Below, one piece after another: positions 23,986 to 27,005 of a DNA stretch of 27,005 nt. The notes under the pieces are model-generated. The model was not told the origin of the DNA. It did no database searches and was given only the letters and a program-made list of their open reading frames with translations. Position numbers and translations under genes: made by a program. Each line of letters begins with the position of its first letter. The first letter of the stretch is position 1. Origin of the DNA: DATGKR01 sp035294565 (GTDB taxonomy: Bacteria > Actinomycetota > Acidimicrobiia > Acidimicrobiales > Palsa-688); assembly GCA_035294565.1 (NCBI GenBank), contig DATGKR010000153.1:1-27005 (forward strand), written 5' to 3'.

Positions 23986-24665
23986 CTGGGCTGTACCTCC
24001 AGGCCTCTGAGCCACAGCCGGATCCCCTGCCACTGGATGAGGGCCCGGACCCGGACGGGCCCGAGGGGGAACCGGAGGAGGCTGCGTGCGACGTTTCTGG
24101 CGGTGGCCGGGCGTCGACGCCCGGCCATCGCGGCCCGGAACGGCTCGTCGCCGGGGCGGTGGAGGTCCACGGCCACGCTGACGGTCGGCCCGGGAGGGGA
24201 GATGCGGATCCGGTAGGAGCCGTCCACCGGGTAGAACGGCGACACGTACATCTGCTTGCTCACCACGGCGGACACCTCCTCGTCGTCGGGACCCGCAATT
24301 AGTTCGTAGGCGAAGCGCCCTCCGTATGTGTTGTGCACCTCGGCGACGTCGGCGAGCAGCCGGCCGGAGCGGTCGTAGCACCAGTAGACGGTGATCGGGT
24401 TGAACACGTAGCCGAGGAAGCGGAGGTTGGCGAGCACCACGACACGGGTCACGTCGAGGCCCCGCTCGCGCAGCGGGCCGACAACGTCGAGATGGTCGGC
24501 GGGGTCGAATCGTGCCAGGTGGCGCAGAGGGCCCGGCAGCCGGGGCGGCCGGTCCAGGTCGAACATCCACATCGAGGTCCGGTAGCGGAACGAGTTGCGC
24601 AGCGGCCGCCGGCGGGTGTGGCCGACGCTGACGTCGTATATCGCCGGCAGCTGGCCGGCGCTCAC
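23982..24665 (-). CDS. DUF1365 family protein
   Basis: A 227-residue DUF1365 protein. Recognisable family segments are AIYDVSVGHTRRRPLRNSFRYR near the start, MWMFDLD, NLRFLGYVFNPITVYWCYD near residues 80-98, AEVHNTYGGRFAYEL, and KQMYVSPFYPVDGSYRIRI. GTG 24665 overlaps the FAD enzyme stop by four bases. DUF1365 genes stand between a flavin amine-oxidase-like gene and a CFA-type gene in many bacteria, including mycobacteria (Rv0448c) and light- or singlet-oxygen-induced loci of proteobacteria. The biochemical role is unknown, presumably in the same fatty acid modification. Confidence 0.9.
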   Translation of the reverse strand: MSAGQLPAIYDVSVGHTRRRPLRNSFRYRTSMWMFDLDRPPRLPGPLRHLARFDPADHLDVVGPLRERGLDVTRVVVLANLRFLGYVFNPITVYWCYDRSGRLLADVAEVHNTYGGRFAYELIAGPDDEEVSAVVSKQMYVSPFYPVDGSYRIRISPPGPTVSVAVDLHRPGDEPFRAAMAGRRRPATARNVARSLLRFPLGPVRVRALIQWQGIRLWLRGLEVQPR

Positions 24666-25933
24666 CAAGCCACCCCCAGCGACTCCGCGGCGGCCGCCCC
24701 CGAGCGGCACCCGTCCTCGTGGAAGCCCCACCCGTGGTAGGCGCCGGCGAAGGCGAGCACGCCGTCGTTGAGGCCGGGGAGCAGCGCCTGGGCGGCGACC
24801 GAAGCCGGCGTGTAGATGGGGTGCTCGTAGTCCATGGCCGCCACCACCCGTTCGGCGGCGACCCGGTCAGTGGCATTCAGCGTGACAATATATGGCTCGG
24901 AGGTGGGGAGCCGTTGCAGCCGGTTCATGTCGTAGGAGACGAGCACCTTGTCGCTGCTGGCCGAGCAGGACGGGAGAAGGTAGTTCCACGAAGCCCGCGC
25001 CCGGGGCTGGCGGGGCAGGATCCGCTCGTCGGTGTGCAGCACGGTCCGGTTGGCCGAGTACCTGAAGGCGCCGAGCGCGCGCCTCTCGGCTCGGGTGGGG
25101 GAGGCGAGGATCGCCAGCGCAGCCTGCGGGTGGGTGGCTATGACCGCCGCGTCGAAGGTCTCCTCGCCCGACGCGCTGGTTATGACCACTCCGCGGCGGC
25201 CGGCCAGCCGGCGCACGGCCCGCACCGGCGTTGAGCATCTCACCGCCGCGAGGTTCTTGGCCACAGCCTCGACGTAGGTGCGGGAGCCGCCGACCATGGA
25301 GTACCACTGGTGCGACCCTTTTACCGAAAGCATCCCGTGGTTGGCGAGGAACCTGAACAGGTAGCCGGCGGGGTAGAGCAGGGCGGTCTCAGGGGCCGCC
25401 GACCACACCGCCGACACGACGGGGACGGCGAAGTGGCTGACGAAGTACGGCGAATAGCCGCCCCGCTGCAGGAAACCGCCGAGCGTGGTACGACCGTCGA
25501 GGTCGTCGAGGACCCGGCGGGCGTGGCGGTGGAAGCGGGAGATCTCGAGCAGCATCCGCAGGAAGGCGGGCCGGGCCGCCGAGCCGGGACGGGCGAAGAC
25601 GCCGCCCAGGCCGCGGGCGCCGGCGTACTCCAGCCCGCAGCCCTCGCAGCGGACCGACATGCTCATTTCCGTCGGCTGGGCGGCGACTCCGAGCTCGTCG
25701 AACAGGCGGACGAGGTTGGGGTAGGTCACCCGGTTGTGGACGATGAAGCCGCTGTCCACATAGAGGGGCCGGCCGTCGGAGGCGACCACCTCGTGGGTGT
25801 GGGCGTGGCCGCCGAGACGGTCGTCGGTCTCGAAGAGGGTGACGTCGAAGCGCCGCTGGAGCACGTAGGCGGCGGTCAGGCCAGCGACGCCGGAGCCGAC
25901 CACCGCGGCCCGCGGCCGAGACGGTGCGCTCAC
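24662..25933 (-). CDS. FAD-dependent amine-oxidase-like (NAD(P)-binding Rossmann) oxidoreductase
   Basis: A 423-residue flavoprotein. VVGSGVAGLTAAYVLQ at 11-26 is the dinucleotide-binding motif, followed by FETDDRLGGHAHTH at 34-47 (ribose-binding Glu and the RxGG FAD motif). YVDSGFIVHN, TEMSMSVRCEGCGLEY and the C-terminal FAD-closing GAYHGWGFHEDG near residues 400 onward are characteristic of the family that includes Rv0449c of M. tuberculosis. It probably desaturates or otherwise oxidises acyl chains for the CFA enzymes, an inference from linkage. GTG 25933 overlaps the stop of the B12-domain regulator by four bases. Confidence 0.9.
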   Translation of the reverse strand: MSAPSRPRAAVVGSGVAGLTAAYVLQRRFDVTLFETDDRLGGHAHTHEVVASDGRPLYVDSGFIVHNRVTYPNLVRLFDELGVAAQPTEMSMSVRCEGCGLEYAGARGLGGVFARPGSAARPAFLRMLLEISRFHRHARRVLDDLDGRTTLGGFLQRGGYSPYFVSHFAVPVVSAVWSAAPETALLYPAGYLFRFLANHGMLSVKGSHQWYSMVGGSRTYVEAVAKNLAAVRCSTPVRAVRRLAGRRGVVITSASGEETFDAAVIATHPQAALAILASPTRAERRALGAFRYSANRTVLHTDERILPRQPRARASWNYLLPSCSASSDKVLVSYDMNRLQRLPTSEPYIVTLNATDRVAAERVVAAMDYEHPIYTPASVAAQALLPGLNDGVLAFAGAYHGWGFHEDGCRSGAAAAESLGVAW

Positions 25934-26584
25934 CGGCAGGCTCGGAGCGCCGCGACGACCTCGACGGCGCCGGCCCGCAGGTGCGGCTGGCTGGCGGCGG
26001 CCGCCAGAAGCTCGGCGGTCGGCAGGTTGGCGCCCAGATGGATCACTTCGAAACCTCCTGCGGTCAGCGTGTCGGCGACCATCGTCGACGGAATGGTGTG
26101 GGCGTCGCCCTCGACGCCGGCGAGGAGCGTCTGTCCGGGCCGGCGTCTGCCCCTTCTACGAAACAGGGGGCCCATTTGGCCGACAATTCCCAACGCGACC
26201 GCCGTCGCCCGGTGCTCGTCGGCCACCGAGAGGCGTCCGGAGGCCCAGCCGTCGCCGAGCTCGCTGAGCGCCGGGGCGAGCACCTCGGTGTAGACGCGGG
26301 CTGGAGTAGCCGGGGCGAGGGCGGCCTCGACTATCGCCCACGCCCCGGGGGCGTCGCCTTCGACCAGCCCGGCGAGCAGCCGGCCGGTCCTCGGGAGGGG
26401 GGAGGCGGCGCTGCGGCCGGGGGTGTTGTGCCCCGAGCAGGCGCTCGACCGATTCGGGTGCGATCCGCCAGCGGCCGCCCCGCTGCTCGGCGGGGAGGCG
26501 GCCGAGCCGCACGTAGCGGTACACCGTCATGTAGTGGAGGCCGAGGCGGGATGCTGTCTCCTCGATGGTCAGGTAGCCGTCAAT
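25930..26584 (-). CDS. MerR-type HTH / cobalamin-binding regulator (CarH/LitR-like), frame-disrupted and truncated
   Basis: Two frames join if one base is skipped near 26425-26440 (around the GGGG run). The first encodes a MerR/excisionase-type helix-turn-helix (YLTIEETASRLGLHYMTVYR, then VRLGRLPAEQRGGRWRI). The second gives the helical B12 cap (TEVLAPALSELGDGWASGRLSVADEH) and the start of the cobalamin-binding Rossmann fold (LLAGVEGDAHTIPSTMVAD, EVIHLGANLPTAELL). The DxHxxG signature reads D-A-H-T-I-P: the cobalt-ligand His is kept, the Gly replaced. The fold stops about 18 residues after its second helix, so the last strands are missing. No ATG, GTG or TTG fits ahead of the HTH; the ATT at 26584 marks the conserved edge only. 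Proteins of this type repress until light or cobalamin state changes; here it would control the coupled lipid genes. Confidence 0.72.
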
Positions 26585-26642
26585 TTTGGAAAAAGGGTCG
26601 GGCCGTTCGGGAGGGCCGCGTCGCTGCAGCCCGGGCCGTCGG

Positions 26643-27005
26643 TCAGGCCGGCGGGAGGCCGTCGGCGTCGTCGAGGCCCGCCAGCACCGTTTCGGCCACC
26701 TCGGCGATGGCGTCGAGCTGCTCGGGGCGGAGCCGGTCTACGAACAGGCGCCGCACGGCGTCGACGTGCCCCGGCGCGGCGGCAGCCAGCTTGCGGCGTC
26801 CCTCGGCGCTCACGACGGCGAACGCTCCCCGCCGGTCGGAGGGGCACTGCTCCTTGCTCACCAACCCGCGGCTCTCCATGCGGGTCAGGTGGTGCGACAG
26901 GCGGCTCTGCTCCCAGCCGAGCTGGTGGGCCAGCTCCGAGACGCGGGCCCGCCCGTCAGGACGGTCGGTCAGGGCCACGAGGACCTGGTAGTCGGGGTAG
27001 GAGAG
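26643..27005 (-). CDS. MarR-family transcriptional regulator (5' end outside window)
   Basis: About 120 residues are visible and the frame remains open to the window edge (YPDYQVLVALTDRP), so the N-terminal helix is missing. The winged helix reads RVSELAHQLGWEQSRLSHHLTRMESRGLV, followed by the MarR wing KEQCPSDRRGAFAVVSAEGRRKL and a C-terminal dimerisation helix (LRPEQLDAIAEVAETVLAGL). The GTG at 26978 lies within the domain and is not the true start. It is about 60 bp upstream of the B12-domain regulator on the same strand and may be the first gene of the same transcript. The ligand is unknown. Confidence 0.88.
   Translation of the reverse strand, partial: LSYPDYQVLVALTDRPDGRARVSELAHQLGWEQSRLSHHLTRMESRGLVSKEQCPSDRRGAFAVVSAEGRRKLAAAAPGHVDAVRRLFVDRLRPEQLDAIAEVAETVLAGLDDADGLPPA

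Noticed and set aside
23986..24876. Upstream extension of the first CFA gene (715-codon version)
   Set aside because: It overlaps DUF1365 and the FAD gene in another frame; the ATGA overlap and the family N-terminus support ATG 23985. The same reasoning rejects the long versions of the second CFA gene and of DUF1295.

Overview
The window is uniformly GC-rich chromosomal DNA with strong G/C preference at third codon positions and frequent GTG starts. Genes are tightly packed, and promoters of TTGACA/TATACT type can be recognised. The gene content (F420/LLM flavoenzyme, MhuD-type haem monooxygenase, DUF4395, two Rrf2 regulators, a lipid operon collinear with Mycobacterium tuberculosis Rv0449c-Rv0446c) points to an actinobacterium. 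A deep lineage such as Acidimicrobiia is plausible but not proven. I see no rRNA, tRNA, CRISPR array, transposase or phage gene.

Layout. (1) 1-2015: the tail of a metallo-beta-lactamase-fold hydrolase, an alpha/beta hydrolase and a small membrane protein. (2) 2226-4291: a translationally coupled operon SRPBCC - LLM flavin oxidoreductase - HxlR regulator, with a perfect 15-bp palindrome and three 15-bp tandem repeats in its leader. (3) 4811-6679: an unusual fusion of a GGCT-like domain, AbrB-like repeat units and two C-terminal membrane helices. (4) 6850-13357: a minus-strand redox cluster. It holds a membrane polyferredoxin, a ferredoxin-GltD-flavodoxin fusion and a ferritin-like protein, with an Rrf2 regulator at each end; a similar short motif occurs in all three promoter regions. 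(5) 13455-14339: a MhuD-like haem-degrading enzyme divergent from a DUF4395 membrane protein. (6) 14491-20137: a DHA2-type MFS exporter and a Tat-exported GH2 glycosidase. (7) 20138-20594: a convergent gap with a decayed DUF1295 gene fragment and short repeats. (8) 20595-26584: a six-gene minus-strand lipid operon (B12-binding MerR-type regulator, FAD amine-oxidase-like enzyme, DUF1365, two CFA-type methyltransferases, DUF1295) in which every junction is a 4-nt ATGA/GTGA overlap. It is followed upstream by a partial MarR regulator at the window end.

How the parts may work together. The lipid operon probably modifies unsaturated membrane fatty acids. Its order matches the mycobacterial sigK-linked genes, but a cobalamin-domain regulator stands where mycobacteria have SigK. 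The redox cluster looks like an NAD(P)H-to-flavodoxin/ferredoxin-to-membrane electron conduit under Fe-S-responsive Rrf2 control; its terminal acceptor is unknown, and it is the best candidate here for an undescribed system.

Caution. Three otherwise well-conserved genes (ferritin-like, GH2, B12 regulator) each carry one frame disruption next to a short homopolymer. Sequencing or assembly error is as likely as real decay.
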